64,000 nt of DNA from Strongyloides papillosus (Eukaryota; Nematoda; Chromadorea; Rhabditida; Strongyloididae): NCBI GenBank assembly GCA_005656395.1, contig SRSI01000078.1, positions 558,001-622,000 of the forward strand. The letters run 5' to 3'. A program made the translations under genes and the position numbers. Shown here one piece after another: positions 49,501 to 62,108 of this stretch. Position 1 is the first letter of the stretch. Every line of letters starts with the position of its first letter. The notes under the pieces are model-generated. The model was not told the DNA's origin and ran no database searches. It saw only the letters and a list, made by a program, of their open reading frames with translations.

Positions 49501-49789
49501 TGAGATTGAAGTTGAAGGGAAAAATGAATATATAAGTGCCAAAATACCTATTTTAGGAGGTCCGAAAGGATTCATAGGGCAGATTATAAATCAACTAGCA
49601 ACGATGTGTGAAAACATAAATGAAGGAACATCTTTTCCTCAACCAGAAAGGAAGGAATATCTCTTGAAGTGTAAATGTAGAAGACCACATATTGGATCAC
49701 GGGAATGTAACAATAGAATGTACACAATTGTCGATGATGATGGGGTTTCATGGTACCTTTCAATGTCCTCCGACATAGGTTCTGCTTAA
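46598..49789 (+). CDS. rbg-1: Rab3 GTPase-activating protein catalytic subunit (RAB3GAP1)
   Basis: Exons 46598-47044, 47104-47610 and 47657-49789 encode 1028 aa (human RAB3GAP1 981). With RAB3GAP2 this subunit inactivates Rab3 at synapses and acts as a GEF for Rab18 at the ER. After an acidic leader (~1-100), the family N-terminus appears as FEIEDFTTVTEAEKLAAQLD. Later there are FGIYGVVWISP and a GCGVPIFCSSDIHTSWRGLG block. The conserved GAP region lies around 480-640: NQLCEDTELSRSERMKKQII, LKSDMSAFKAANPGCCFEDFVRWHSPNDW (conserved FxDFVRWHSPxDW), and WQLTWKEAPIAP. The C-terminus carries CRRPHIGSRECNNRMYTIVD, matching the family end. The catalytic Arg is probably in the LSRSERMKK neighbourhood (inference). 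It converges with ATGL, with only ~260 bp between the stops. Confidence 0.95.
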
Positions 49790-50047
49790 AAAATGTACAA
49801 ATCAATAAATTATTTTTTTGTTATCATTTGAAAATATATTTTTTTCTATTATGACTGATTATTAATGAATTTCCAAATTATATATTATGATATTATAAAA
49901 AAATAATAGTTCTACTTGTTTTTTGTTCATAAATTAATTTAGAATATATTTAAAAAATAATTAATCATTTAATTATAAAAAGAAAAAACAATATTAATTC
50001 AAAATTACTTTAAAAGTGTGTTTTGTGTATAGAATAATAAAAGCAAT

Positions 50048-52262
50048 TTATAAGGAACTGTCTGATTGCTCTTCTTCACCATCATAATTAGTACAATAAT
50101 TCCTGGTACTTTTTGTTGGAACAAAAAGGAGATCATTATTATCAGTGTCGGTGTCTGATGATAAACTATTTAATCGAACGTTTGACGCTTGTGAAGATGA
50201 TTTACGATGATGACTTTGATGCCCATATTTCTTTAGACGTGTTCTGTTACCTGTCGTTGTTACTGATATTCCCTTATCTGAAGTAGAGGAGAATATTAAA
50301 TTATTGTAGGGTGTTTTAGTTACTTCTGATGTTGTGTCGTCTGATACAGAATGTCCTGAGTCCGGCGATTCAAATACTTTAAAATCCTTATTATTATCTG
50401 ATACCTCTGAAATTAAATTTTTTTTACTCTCATTATCACATTGATTTAAATTTTCTTCTTTAATATATGGTAGATGTGAATTTTTTCTATGTATTGGCAT
50501 ATTAGAACTTGATACGAATCCTTTTATAGCACGTGGTGGGTGATTTTTACAGTAATGTTGCTTAGAATGATCAATATCAAAAATTTCACAAACTTTAATA
50601 TTATCTTCTTCATCTCTATAGTAATATGTTAAGATAGCCTCACGTTCATTAGTAAATTTTACTAAACTTGACAATGAATCAACATCAGCATCAAATGTGG
50701 CATCATCATCCTCAAGAATCTTAAGAACCTCGTTATTTGTATGAGAATCGTGAGATAATGATATTTTTCTTGCAACCTTTTCCTTCATTAAATCACATTG
50801 ACGAAGTAATTTTAATTCCATTACCGCTTCCGGACTTAAAGATACCTGTTTTTCTTTTTCCTTAACATAAACGTAATGTCTTTTTGGATCAAAACCAGTT
50901 AAAACAACTTGGTAAGACATCTTATCTGTATAATTTGCTTTTTGTTTATATATTTCATCCCATAGAAAATCAAAAATTTGCGAAAATCTTGCTGTAAAAT
51001 ACTCATTAAGATTATACTCTGATATCCATTTACGAACACTATTGATAATCGTTATCAATTGTTCAATAGGTTTAATTGATGGTTTAACAAAGTAACTTAT
51101 TATTTGAACAACTTTAAATGATGTAAGATATTCAAATAATTTTGATTCCTTATCAGAACAATCGTTAAATAATTTAACTAAAGCCTTTGGAAAAAGCATC
51201 TTCCCCTCTGGAAGGTAGACCGTTGTATTATCCACTTTATCATTACATTCACCACATTCACTTTCAATTCTAAGCCTTGAATTTGATGTTCTAACTGAAA
51301 TATTTCTTTTTCTACTCAGATAGATTCCTTTCTCTGCTAAAATTTTCTTACTTTCTATTGTTATATTATTTGTATTCTCCTCTTGAGCCTCCATTAATAT
51401 TGCATTTGATCTAATTGATAAACATCTTGAACACGGTGCTAAACCGTTCCTACTTAAGTAACGTAAAGCATCTTCAAAACCTTGTCTACAGATTCTTGAA
51501 CAAATTTCAGTATTTGGAGGTATTAAACAAACTGTGATTCTATATAAATTTTTTGTTGTAAATCTAATATTGGTTCCAGTAAAATCAAAACTAAAAAAAC
51601 TTTGACTATCTTCATCCATAGGACAAATATCACTTTCACCGCTGAAAGGTGAAATTGTTATACTATTATTATCAATAGTTGGTTGGTTTAATGAAATTCC
51701 ACCATCAACATATTGTTCACCTCTAAATTTAGGTGGTACCCTACCACAATAAAATGGAATAAAACAACTACATATGATCGCCTTAAACAATACCGTCATT
51801 TTTAGATAAATAAAGCACAAAACACACCTGAATAAGTTCTTCTCTGGTATCATATTGTGATACAATAACATTTTGATGATCTTTAACTCTTGTCAACGAT
51901 ATAAATAATTTTCCAGAGCAAAGTTCATGAGCATTCTCAGGAAGTGCCAATTCTAAACCATCTCTAACAAGTTGTAGTAAATTAAAGGATGGATGTAATG
52001 CTCCAAGTGCTCGAGAACGTGCTTGTGTAACAACTTGAAGGATGTTACTTGTTGCTTTTGAAATACAAATATCACAAAGTAAAAACGTTGCAGCAATTGA
52101 ACCAGCAGAAGCTCCACATATTTTATTTCTTGCTAACTGTGGAGCATATTCTTTGATTGCAGCACATACCCCGGCATGGTATATGCATAGAAATCCACAT
52201 CCAGCAAATGATAAACTAATGTTATCTGTAGATTGATAGGTATTAAGTGAATGAGTATGCAT
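50048..52262 (-). CDS. atgl-1: adipose triglyceride lipase (patatin-like phospholipase)
   Basis: Exons 52262-51828 and 51781-50048 (46 bp intron) encode 722 aa. ATGL performs the first step of lipolysis on lipid droplets, triacylglycerol to diacylglycerol plus fatty acid. The patatin domain is near the N-terminus: [16 protein letters not shown], nucleophile motif [11 protein letters not shown] (Ser52), [38 protein letters not shown], and catalytic Asp in [11 protein letters not shown] (D171). [12 protein letters not shown], highly conserved in ATGL, follows. After ~350 the sequence becomes Ser/Asp/Asn-rich and probably disordered, ending with acidic and Ser clusters. This tail makes it longer than human ATGL (504 aa) and may carry phosphorylation sites (for example [15 protein letters not shown]). 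The intron joins EELIQ to [13 protein letters not shown] exactly as the family requires. Confidence 0.96.
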
Positions 52263-55200
52263 GTTAATAATAGAAGAGTAATACTTTCCAATTGTATGAC
52301 AATTATAAATTCATACACCTAAAAATATAAAAACAAATAGAATTTTTTGTTCTTATTAGAATAAAAAAAAATAATAGAAATGATAGATAATAAATTTTAT
52401 AGAAAATAGAAAAGATATAGAGTATCAAATAGCATAATTGGAATGATGATAAGTAAAACTTCATTATATGTGTAGCGTAACAGTTATTAATGTATAAAGA
52501 AACATATAAATATTAGTATAAAACTTAATTGAATCATATGTTTACATAATAGTATATTTTCACCTAACATTTAGAGCGTTAAATGATGAATTACATTAAA
52601 AAATGTCCGAATTTGTGTTTTTGAAGTGTTAAAAAATAACGATAAAAATTGAAAGTAATGAAAAAGTCTATTTTAAAATAGTTGTTTTGTTATATTTTAA
52701 ATGTGTATAAGGACAAAATTATGTGTTTTGGTCTTAACACGAACCAAAATCAACGTCTGCTTTTCCTATATAATTAATATGTTCAATTCTTTAACAATAT
52801 AAGAAGAGGTATATGTACTATCTTAATATTTATTTTAAAAAGTATAATAGTAATATTTAAGAGCTTATTATATTTATAAGTAAATGATGAATTAGTAAAT
52901 TAAAGAATGCATCAGACGTTTATTTTTTTAAATTTTTTGTCGTTATCATTAATAATTACAAAAAGCATAATAATTCTCCTAAAATATTATAATATCATTT
53001 AGTATATGTTAATGATAAGATAAATGATTATAATGATTGATAGGAATAAGAGAGATAATTTGAAATTTCAAGGTGAGTCTATAGAAAAATGAACAAAAAA
53101 GAACTATAATAAAATATTTTATTAATTATCAAAAATACCAAGCACGTATTTTATTTTGTAAATTATTAGTAATTTAAACATTAAGCTGTTGAAAAATTTT
53201 TTTATTAAAACAGCAATAATCAACTTTATTAATAACACCAAACACGTGATGATGAAAGGGTTTTATTAAACATTTATAATAAAATAAGGAAGGTATTAAA
53301 ATTTAAATGTAAGATATAGGTTCTATATTTGAGTATAGGTGTCTCAAAAATATCTAAATTACATAGGATATCACATGATATCAGTATTGAAACTTCCTTA
53401 AATAATATTTTTATAAATAATAATTATTAAATTTATATTATTTACATATCTTTAGTCATACAAAAGAAGTTTATCAATATATTTATACAAAAAATAATAG
53501 TAAAATAAAAGTTTTTATCCTACTTGTTTATATTTTTATATATCAGAAAGATTTTTGATTTTTTTTGCTTAGTTTTTGATTTAATTACATTCCAATTTTT
53601 TAATTGTTTTTTTTCTTAAATATTCTACTTCACCTTTGACATAATTGTTATTTTTTATACTATAAAATGTGATATTTACTGAAAATAAAAATAAATAACT
53701 GTAGGTAAGGTCAGAAAATGTATCTTTTAAAGAAATATTAACGAGTTTATAATATAAACTATATATTTTATATAAACACGTGGTAAATATTAAATCTTGC
53801 AACATCCAAATTGTTATAAATAATTATTAAAATCATAAAACCGGTTAGCAATTTTTGATGATAAAGAATATAATGCCATTTTATACTTTATTACTAAATT
53901 TAACTCCAATGAAAGTCATCTATAATTGTAATAACCTAAAAAGTTACTTTTCTAATAAAAAATTACAATGATCATTAATCTCCTGTTTTTTTATGCATTA
54001 AAAATTACTTTATCGGTTTTCTAATACGCACTAAATGTAAATATATAATTTTTTTTTGGTATCATGTAAATATTATAAAGTTTTAAACAACACATCAGTA
54101 ATTTATTTTTAAAAATAGCCTTAATTTAAATTCTAAATATTATAAACATGAAAAATTAATTTAAGGTCATTTATTATTGGTATATCCATTGAAAAAAAAG
54201 AATACATTTTTTAATAAATTATACAAATTTTATATTCATGAAATGTTCTGTTAAATCACACCAAAAATTAATGATTTTGTTAAGATTTTTTTATTTTAAG
54301 AATAGAAATAAAAACTATGTTGGTTTCAGGAAACTATGCACGACATAACTTTATCTTTCTTGTGATAAATTGATTGTCAGATAGATAAGATTTTATTAAA
54401 GGATTAAGTGAGTGTCAAATAATCTTCGAGCTATGGTTTGCATGCATATGACTTCAAAATCTTGAAATTGAAAAATATATTACACAAAAACTTAATTCAA
54501 CTGTAAAATCATTATTGAAAGATTTATCAGGTGATTTTATATAACCTAATCTTTGAATTAAGAACTTATTAATAAAGTATTTCTTATTTTCATTATTTCA
54601 AGTTTTTACCGCTCTTTGTATTGCATAATTATCATGTTATCAATTAGATTGTTCAAAAGTGAATGATGGTTTGATAATATACTTTTCAAAAAGATGTAAT
54701 TTACTTAGAAAGTATACCTATCAGTTAAAGATATATTTCAACTTGTAAATAAAATTGAACTCTAATTTTATCATAAAACTGTTACTATCATCTTGATATT
54801 ATAAGATTTATTTTTATTTTGGTAAGAAAAAATGTTTAAAACATATTCCGAATGATATTTTAATAAGTTTATAGTTAATTTAATGTACTGAGGCTAAAAT
54901 TAGCAGGAAAATTAATCCACTATTTACCTTTACGGTATAGGGAGAGAGGCTATAATGCTTTATTTTTATAATATCCCACAATGGAGGTACAAATATTTAA
55001 AGAAGAAAAGATCATCTAATTTATACACAGAGCTAAAAGTCATAAAAATTATTCAATTTCAAAGAATTATCTATAGATAAATAGTGCAGACATCAGGTGT
55101 TCCACGAGGATTGGGGTGACGACAATAATTTGAACGCAAACTTTTGTTTTAGGGTCATTATTTCTACTTTTTCACCGTATTTATCATATGATTGCATGTG

Positions 55201-57051
55201 AATTTAGAAGTATCTTTTCATATTAAAAAGTAAATAACTTTATTGTTATTAGCATACAAATGTGATATTATATCATTTCGAATCTAAGAAGATGAAAATT
55301 TTTTGCCTTAAATTCAGTTATGAAATCGTAGTTCTAAATAAAGTAATGGATTTTTACAATTAAGGTCTTTTTAATAAATAAATATAGATTTCATTGATGA
55401 AAAGCAATAAATATAATTTTTAATAATAGTTAAGGATCATTTTTTCTCTATCTAATTTTAATATATCATAGATTTATAAAAACATTATTAATGCTTAACT
55501 ACTTATTTAAGAAAAAACCCCACGAGTTTAATTAGAATTTAATGCTTTTTAATTAAAAATTTTGAATAAAATAATTTCTGAAAATTGTTTTATCAATATT
55601 TTGATAGATTAAAATAAGCTCTATCGATAAAACGTATGTAATCGCTTTTTGTAACAAATTTTAATAAGGTTACATTTGTCAAATATATTTTATTTTTTAT
55701 ATTTTTTAAATTGTTTTATGAATGTATTTTTTTATTTTTACCTGGCGTATTTCAAAAAGTTGAAAATAATGAAAATAAAATTAAATATTTGACGAATTAA
55801 AATATTCTTAATAACAATCTTATAAGATATTAATTATATAAAATTTATGATGAATAATGTGAAAGAATTATATTTTTTTTTTAAAATTTTAGTTTTTTGA
55901 AACATGTGTAAATAAATGAGCAATACTTTGTAGATTAACATATCTTGCCAATATTAATCATTTTATTCTGTTCATAAATACTCTTAAAGATTAATATTTA
56001 AATTATACTTTTCAAAAATTATGAAAAATAGGATATTTCACTAATCATAACATTTTTAAAAACTAATTAATATTGTTATGCTCATTTAATAAAGCTTTTT
56101 CTAATCTTTTAAGATAATAGAACTATCTTCAATCAACTACCTCAAAAACTTATTGTAATATAAATAGATGTTAATTTAATTTTAGTTAAATAATAATAAC
56201 ACTTTAATTTATCTCTTTATACCAAATTATGTACTTCCTCATTTAATAAAAATATTAATTTAAATTTTCTTTCAAACTGGAAAAAAGCGTATGCGATATT
56301 TAAACTTTTCACTGGGATATTTGTGGCGCAAATATTTTTTTATGACAATTGTAAATAAAAGGAAACTTTTTTCTCTTTTTCTTAAGGTACTGTCTAGAAA
56401 TTGAATGGTTTTTGAGACTTTTAGCTTTGTTTGAACTAATATGTGAATTAAAAAATTAAGTATATGTAAATGCACCATAAGCAATGCCAATGTTTCCAAT
56501 AATATATGGTGTTCTTAAATGTTAGTACTAGATCTTTATATAACAATTTAAAAGCCACTAATAATTAAAAATATGAGTGTATCACATATGGTCCTCGAAG
56601 ATCTGAGTCAGCTAGGATATGAGGTTCTACCTCACACTCCTTACTCATCAGACCTAACTTTAGCGAATCACAGTCTACGATGGTGATTTAGTAATTTTTT
56701 GCTGGATAAAGAACTTAATACCAAGTATCAACATAATATGCTTTTAAAAAATTCATAGACCCTACAATTTAATAATTTAAAATATACTGAATAAATAAAT
56801 TTATAACTTATAAACAAATATGTATTAATTCATATGATTTTTATCTTTGATAAGGAAAATTACTATAATTTAATTAAATCACACTTAAATATTATTTTAT
56901 GATTCAAACTGAAATCTTTACACCAACTTACAATACAAAAAATTTAAAAAGAAATAAGAATTATCTTCATTTCCATTTAATCATTCACATAAAAATTATA
57001 ATAAAATAAATATATCCCTATATTTTTTGTCTTTTAGAAATATATAATTCT
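52263..57051. other. gene-poor region upstream of ATGL
   Basis: A 4.8 kb AT-rich stretch with a mariner fossil at 56565-56790. Chance-like frames at 53581-53805 and 56272-56499 have no domain. Slightly less AT-rich patches occur near 54895-55160, with no identifiable content. Confidence 0.55.
56565..56790 (+). mobile_element. mariner transposase fossil (catalytic end)
   Basis: The plus strand reads MVLEDLSQLGYEVLPHTPYS, then SDLTLANHSL, a stop, then FSNFLLDKELNTK. This aligns directly with the conserved mariner C-terminal block (LGYEVLPHPPYSPDLAPSDYHLF...SNFLxGKxFNxK). After a frameshift AFKKFID follows, as in mariner. The third catalytic Asp position is changed (SDY to ANH) and the frame is broken, so the copy is dead. 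Matching terminal repeats were not found. Confidence 0.85.
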
Positions 57052-57335
57052 ATGACATCTTCAGATTATTTATCATCTACCATTGCACTATTATATGCTA
57101 TTACAGCAGTCATTTCCAACAATACTTCTATAAACAATTCTTATAATGCAAAGGAAATTACAAACATTTCTTCTTCCACTTTCAAAAAAAATGTCCCTTT
57201 TCTATTTGAATGATAAAAGAAAATGATATGTTAGTAAGAGATTTAAGAGTCATTGGCGGTTGTAGGCTGTGTAAAAAAACATTCATAAAACACATTGAGA
57301 TGATTCACCACATTGTCGATCATTACCCAAAATAA
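57052..57335 (+). CDS. possible small C2H2 zinc-finger gene
   Basis: Two overlapping open frames. 57052-57213 (53 aa, starts MTSSDYLSSTIALLYAITAV, Ser/Asn-rich) is preceded by a good splice acceptor (GTCTTTTAG, 14 bases before the ATG). 57210-57335 (41 aa) overlaps it at ATGA, in another frame. The second contains CRLCKKTFIKHIEMIHHIVDH, which fits C-x2-C-x3-F-x5-(hydrophobic)-x2-H-x3-H exactly, the full C2H2 finger pattern with the core Phe and hydrophobic residue. The finger segment is much less AT-rich than its flanks. The simplest reading is a last exon carrying a finger, with the upstream frame being another exon or 5' part. No exact splice linking the frames was found, so the exon structure is uncertain and a decayed gene is possible. 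Confidence 0.42.
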
Positions 57336-59988
57336 TTTTATATCTTCATTTGAGGGTATATCATTATATATCGAGTTCTGTACTGGGTTAATGGTGCATT
57401 TAAAAATGTTCTTAAAAATATATAATAAGCATTAACGAGAAAGAATAAGATTTATGAAGGGTAAATAATTTTTTTAAACATTTGATAAGATAAATGGATT
57501 GGGTATGGCATGTCTTGAAGATGTTGTTGTGTATTTATGTATTAATTATGAATAAAATATCGTACAAAATTAAGTGTAATTATTTGGTTATTATTATTGT
57601 TTTAAAATATTTTAATAGATAATTGAATGAAATATATTAAATAGGGGAAATTTTCTTTGTAGTTTTATTTCATTAAAAGGGTCCACCAAATGTCATCAAA
57701 TTTTTTTAGTACCTTTGATCACAATCTTTAAAAAGAGATGACAAAAAGACATTCTTATGATTTAAAAAGATTATGGTAAATGTTTTTTGAGTAAGAAAAA
57801 AAAAGTAATCTCTACATAATAAGTATAAATAAACAAAATATTAGCTATTGTAGGTGTTTAAATGTTAGTATGATGAGTTGGTATTTTTACAAAAATAAAC
57901 ATATAAATATTCCCTATAATGTAAATAATGCTCAGAAAATTACTTCAATATCTGATTTAGTTGCTTATTCATATAGATAATGAAGATGTCAATGAAAAGT
58001 TATAAAAGAAATAATTTTAAAAGCAAGTATTTTGTTTATCAAGGACACAAAAAAACAGTACAACTTCTAATAATATTTTTTTAATGTTAGAGGATCAGAT
58101 TTTAATTTAAAACGACAACAAAGTAAATTACAAAAAATTTTTTTTATTTATTTTCGTTGTATCTAACCATTTAACGATACGCAATATAATGATTCATGCT
58201 TTTTCCAAAACGTTTACCTAACATAAATTATTTTTCTTTAACATGATAAAAATGAATTCGTCCTACTTTTTTTACACAATTATAAAATTTGAATCATTTT
58301 GAAATATATAGTAATAAAAATAATAGTATTTAATTATCTTTATGGAGGAAGAATAATTTTTTTATCATAAGTAAAGATTATATATGTGATAATTTAATGT
58401 TGCTTATATTTAAAGTGAGGCGCATATTTGTTTGATAAAGAAATAATTATATCGTTCTTATTTATACCAGATGAAATGTCGAAATAATATAGGGTATTAT
58501 GCATTATGTCATTTCCTATGATATCGTGTATAAGTTTTAATATGAATCTAAGAAATGAGATTACATTTAGAAGTCGTTTTTTTGTAGAAATTTTAAATAA
58601 AAGTTGAAAGGAAATCCAAATAACATTCTTGCACAATGTTAATAATCAATAAATTCAAAAGTAATTTTTTATTTCAAATACATTTACACATTAATTTTAC
58701 TTACCTTTAGTTCTTCTATACTTATAATCGTATGGATAAAAAATGTACTCTTATTTTAACATAGGAATCAGTTAAAATAAATATTAACAAACTCTAACAG
58801 TATACTTTTTTCGTTAAATGAAAAAATAATTGCAGCATTGGATTACGGGTACATGAATATAAAATCTGTCACCCACATATCAATACTGTAATTATCAATT
58901 CATTCATACAAAATAAAAATATCCAACATATAGAAGTATAGATGTTTAAAAAAATTTTTTATGTGTATTGTGATATAAGAAAAACATGATGTTCTTCTAC
59001 TAGGACAAAATAAAAATGTTCAATGACTACCAGCAATGCCACTAAATAAAATAATGACTATCACTGTTGACTAAAAGATGAAATAGTCTGGAAGTGTTAT
59101 ACGTTTTACTAGCTGTGGGCATGGCTTCATATTATTTACACTTCCATCCGCCTCCTAGGTGCTATGCGATGGCAGCTCTGATGACAATTTTGTCGCAGAT
59201 ACAAGAGAACGATATAAATTATTAAGCAATTGAAAAATGACTAACATATATAAATTTTGTATGTAAGTGTTAGATGTATCTATTCAGATGATTATATATA
59301 TAAAAGTGGGACCATCATATATATAATATTACATAGTAGTAATCTAAAGTATGATGGCATATATTTTTAATAAAGAATGTATTTCGAAAATGGGGAGAAG
59401 AATGAAATGATATTAGTAATCAAAAAATTACCATTTATACTTATTAGTTGGTAGGCGTTTTTCAAGATATATATCTACAATGTGAATTGTTATATCTTAT
59501 TGGCAGTGTTATTTTTTTACTCATCCTACCAACCGTTTGCCGAAATATAAAGTACACACCTCCAAATAAGATTTCCTAAATTCTAGAGGGAACGGAATAT
59601 TTTATAAATGTCTTATACATTTTAGCAATAATATATATTTAATATGACTCTATTTATTATGTATATAGATAGGAACAAGGACATATAAAAATTTGATATA
59701 AATATATTTGAATAAATTTCATACACATCATGGAAAAAAATAGTATAAAATATAAATGTCAATCTAATAAGTTATATGAAACTGACAAAAAGATATGACA
59801 TAGAAGAATGTTTATGTTAAATAGATGAGTTTTTTAATACCATCATCTTACATTTTATTTCACCAAAAAATAATATATCAAAAATTTTTAGATGTTTATT
59901 CAAGCAATAATGGTAACAAGGCCAATCCTATAACATTTATTTTCTCATAAAATGTACTTATGCTCAGAAATAAAAAAAATGGAAAATA

Positions 59989-60010
59989 AAGTGGGAAGAA
60001 ATTCCCACTT
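59989..60010. repeat. perfect 9-bp hairpin with GAAA loop
   Basis: AAGTGGGAA-GAAA-TTCCCACTT. GAAA is a GNRA-type tetraloop, so as RNA on the plus strand this would be an unusually stable small hairpin in AT-rich DNA. Confidence 0.6.
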
Positions 60011-60360
60011 CGATTTATGGCATACCAATAAATTTATATATAATTATTTTTTAATTGTTTTTATCCTTTTTGTATATTAATTAGAAAAAATGATAAAATT
60101 CAAATAAATATGGGGGTTGGTGGTGTTATAAAATATAGTGTAAACTGTCTAATAAATGGATGAAGTAATTAAAATTTTTAGGAAAAATTTTTTCAATTGT
60201 ATATAGAAATAATATCAATTGATAAGATAAAAGACATTATAAACTAAAAGTATTCCATAAAATATTTTATTATATATAATATTTAACACATTGTTAATAA
60301 AAATTATGTATATATATCATTTTGTTAAATATATAAAAAAATATTTTATTGGATATTTGG

Positions 60361-60380
60361 ATGATGATGCTGATGATGAT
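60361..60380. repeat. (GAT)n imperfect tract
   Basis: About six GAT units with one GCT interruption. Confidence 0.75.
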
Positions 60381-60860
60381 TATAATAAAAAAAGTTATTT
60401 ATATCATTTTCTCTATAAAATAAAACAAAGCTTTTTATTTTAATCGTTATTATTTAACAATGATGATAATATCATTTAAATTACAACTCAACAACATGTA
60501 CTTTTACAAAATTTTTATTATTTGTACTTTTATTTGGGGATGCAAATTATATTGATACTGTTTCCTTTGAATCATTTCAAAAAAAATGTACTTTGTTTCT
60601 CATCTATTGTTCGTATAGAAGAATTATAAAGGCACATATGTGTTATTTTTCGCGCCAGGTCAGTAATTTTTTTTTATTTTCAAAATTTATTATATATTTA
60701 TTGAATGATAATTGTATATAAATAATATAGGGGAAACTTTTAATAAATATCATAAAATTTTTTAAGAAGAGAGGGAATAAAAGAGCGCCGAAAATATTTG
60801 TTGTTGGAATGTAAAGATTATTCAATTGAATGGTATTCAAGTTTGTTCCCTTCACCATAA

Positions 60861-60880
60861 ATATATATATATATATATAT
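60861..60880. repeat. (AT)n microsatellite
   Basis: Ten or more AT units. Confidence 0.9.
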
Positions 60881-62108
60881 TTAGAGGGGTCAAAATAATT
60901 CAAATTATTTCGAGGGATGGAGGAGAAAAAAAAAAGTTTTTGATATGTAATGTATATAGGAGAGTTGCCGCAAGTATTATCTTTTGACGCGATGTGTACT
61001 ATATATTATAAGCATTCTTTATTTTCTAAGTACAATATAAACTATGACAAATTTATGAAAACAAAACAATTTTTATAAAAAGGGGAGATGCAAAAAAACA
61101 TATATAATAATGTTATATTGATGCATAATTTTAAGATGTAAATATAGAAAAGAAAAAATACTTTTGATCAAATAATATATACATAAAAATATTCTTCACG
61201 TGTATTTAATGATCATTTTTTTTCATAAAATATTTGAAATGAAAATATGGAGAAAAAATAGAAAATGAAGTTAATTTTAGGTGACCTTATTTTATAAATT
61301 TATCAATCCACCAACCACTCCAGAATTGAATGTTGATTTATTTAAAAAAAGAGTAATAAAACATATATTAATATACACAGGAATGTCATTAAAATAACAT
61401 TTTACAGCTTCGCTGTATAATTCTTTTTAATAGCTATTATAAGCAAAGTAAAGTTTATAGTTAGTTTCTTAACTTGAACAGCAGGTTATAAATATTAATC
61501 CTTACTATATACTTCATCGATTGAACTGTAGGGGTATTTAAAAATAAACAAAAGGATATTCTTATGTGCAAGAGGAAAATACATATCTCACCTTGACCAA
61601 GCAGTGTAACTACAGATTAATAGAAGATATTATGATATAGTATACTTCTTAATTGTAATTAAACCAATATTGTTTATGACAATTAAAGATATATTATAAT
61701 CACATAATATGTACTCATTAATTTGTTAACACATTTTAGAATATTTAAAGACATTATTACCTTTCTAATCTTTCTCAAATTTATCATCGTTTAAATGTCA
61801 TTTTTTTCTAAAAGTATCAAATTTAAATTGTTTGAGAAATTTATTTGCAATATATGGGTAAAAATAATTATTTAGTTCTCTTGTTTTCTTATTGTATATT
61901 TTTCCGTAATTATTACTTTTATATATTAAAAATTGCATACTTAACATTTTTAGTAAAAATTGTAAATTAACATAGAGTCATATTGATCTTTTTTTTATCG
62001 ATATATTAATGTATATATATTTTTTTTGATTACATATTCAGAAACAAATAAATAATTAGAAATTTTAGGTTTATAAAAAATAAGATACGAGGATTGTTAA
62101 ACAAAATA

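Larger units (their letters stand above)
57336..62108. other. 4.8 kb gene-poor region upstream of GIT
   Basis: No confident gene. It contains a GC-richer open stretch (59082-59225), an inverted repeat around 59447-59533, a GAAA-loop hairpin at 59989-60010, GAT and AT microsatellites, and an E2F-like site at 60648. The 80-86 codon frames at 58394 and 60643 (minus) look like chance. Confidence 0.55.

Noticed and set aside
55080..55170. GC-richer patch (GTTCCACGAGGATTGGGGTG)
   Set aside because: Examined as transposase or tRNA; neither a coding frame nor a cloverleaf or B-box could be supported.
56272..56499. 75-codon minus frame next to the mariner fossil
   Set aside because: No transposase similarity on that strand; composition fits chance.
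60805..60816. TGGAATGTAAAG, identical to the 5' end of miR-1
   Set aside because: Match stops after 13 bases and there is no complementary arm to form a hairpin.
60643..60903. 86-codon minus frame
   Set aside because: Runs through an AT microsatellite (YIYIYIF) and shows no motif.
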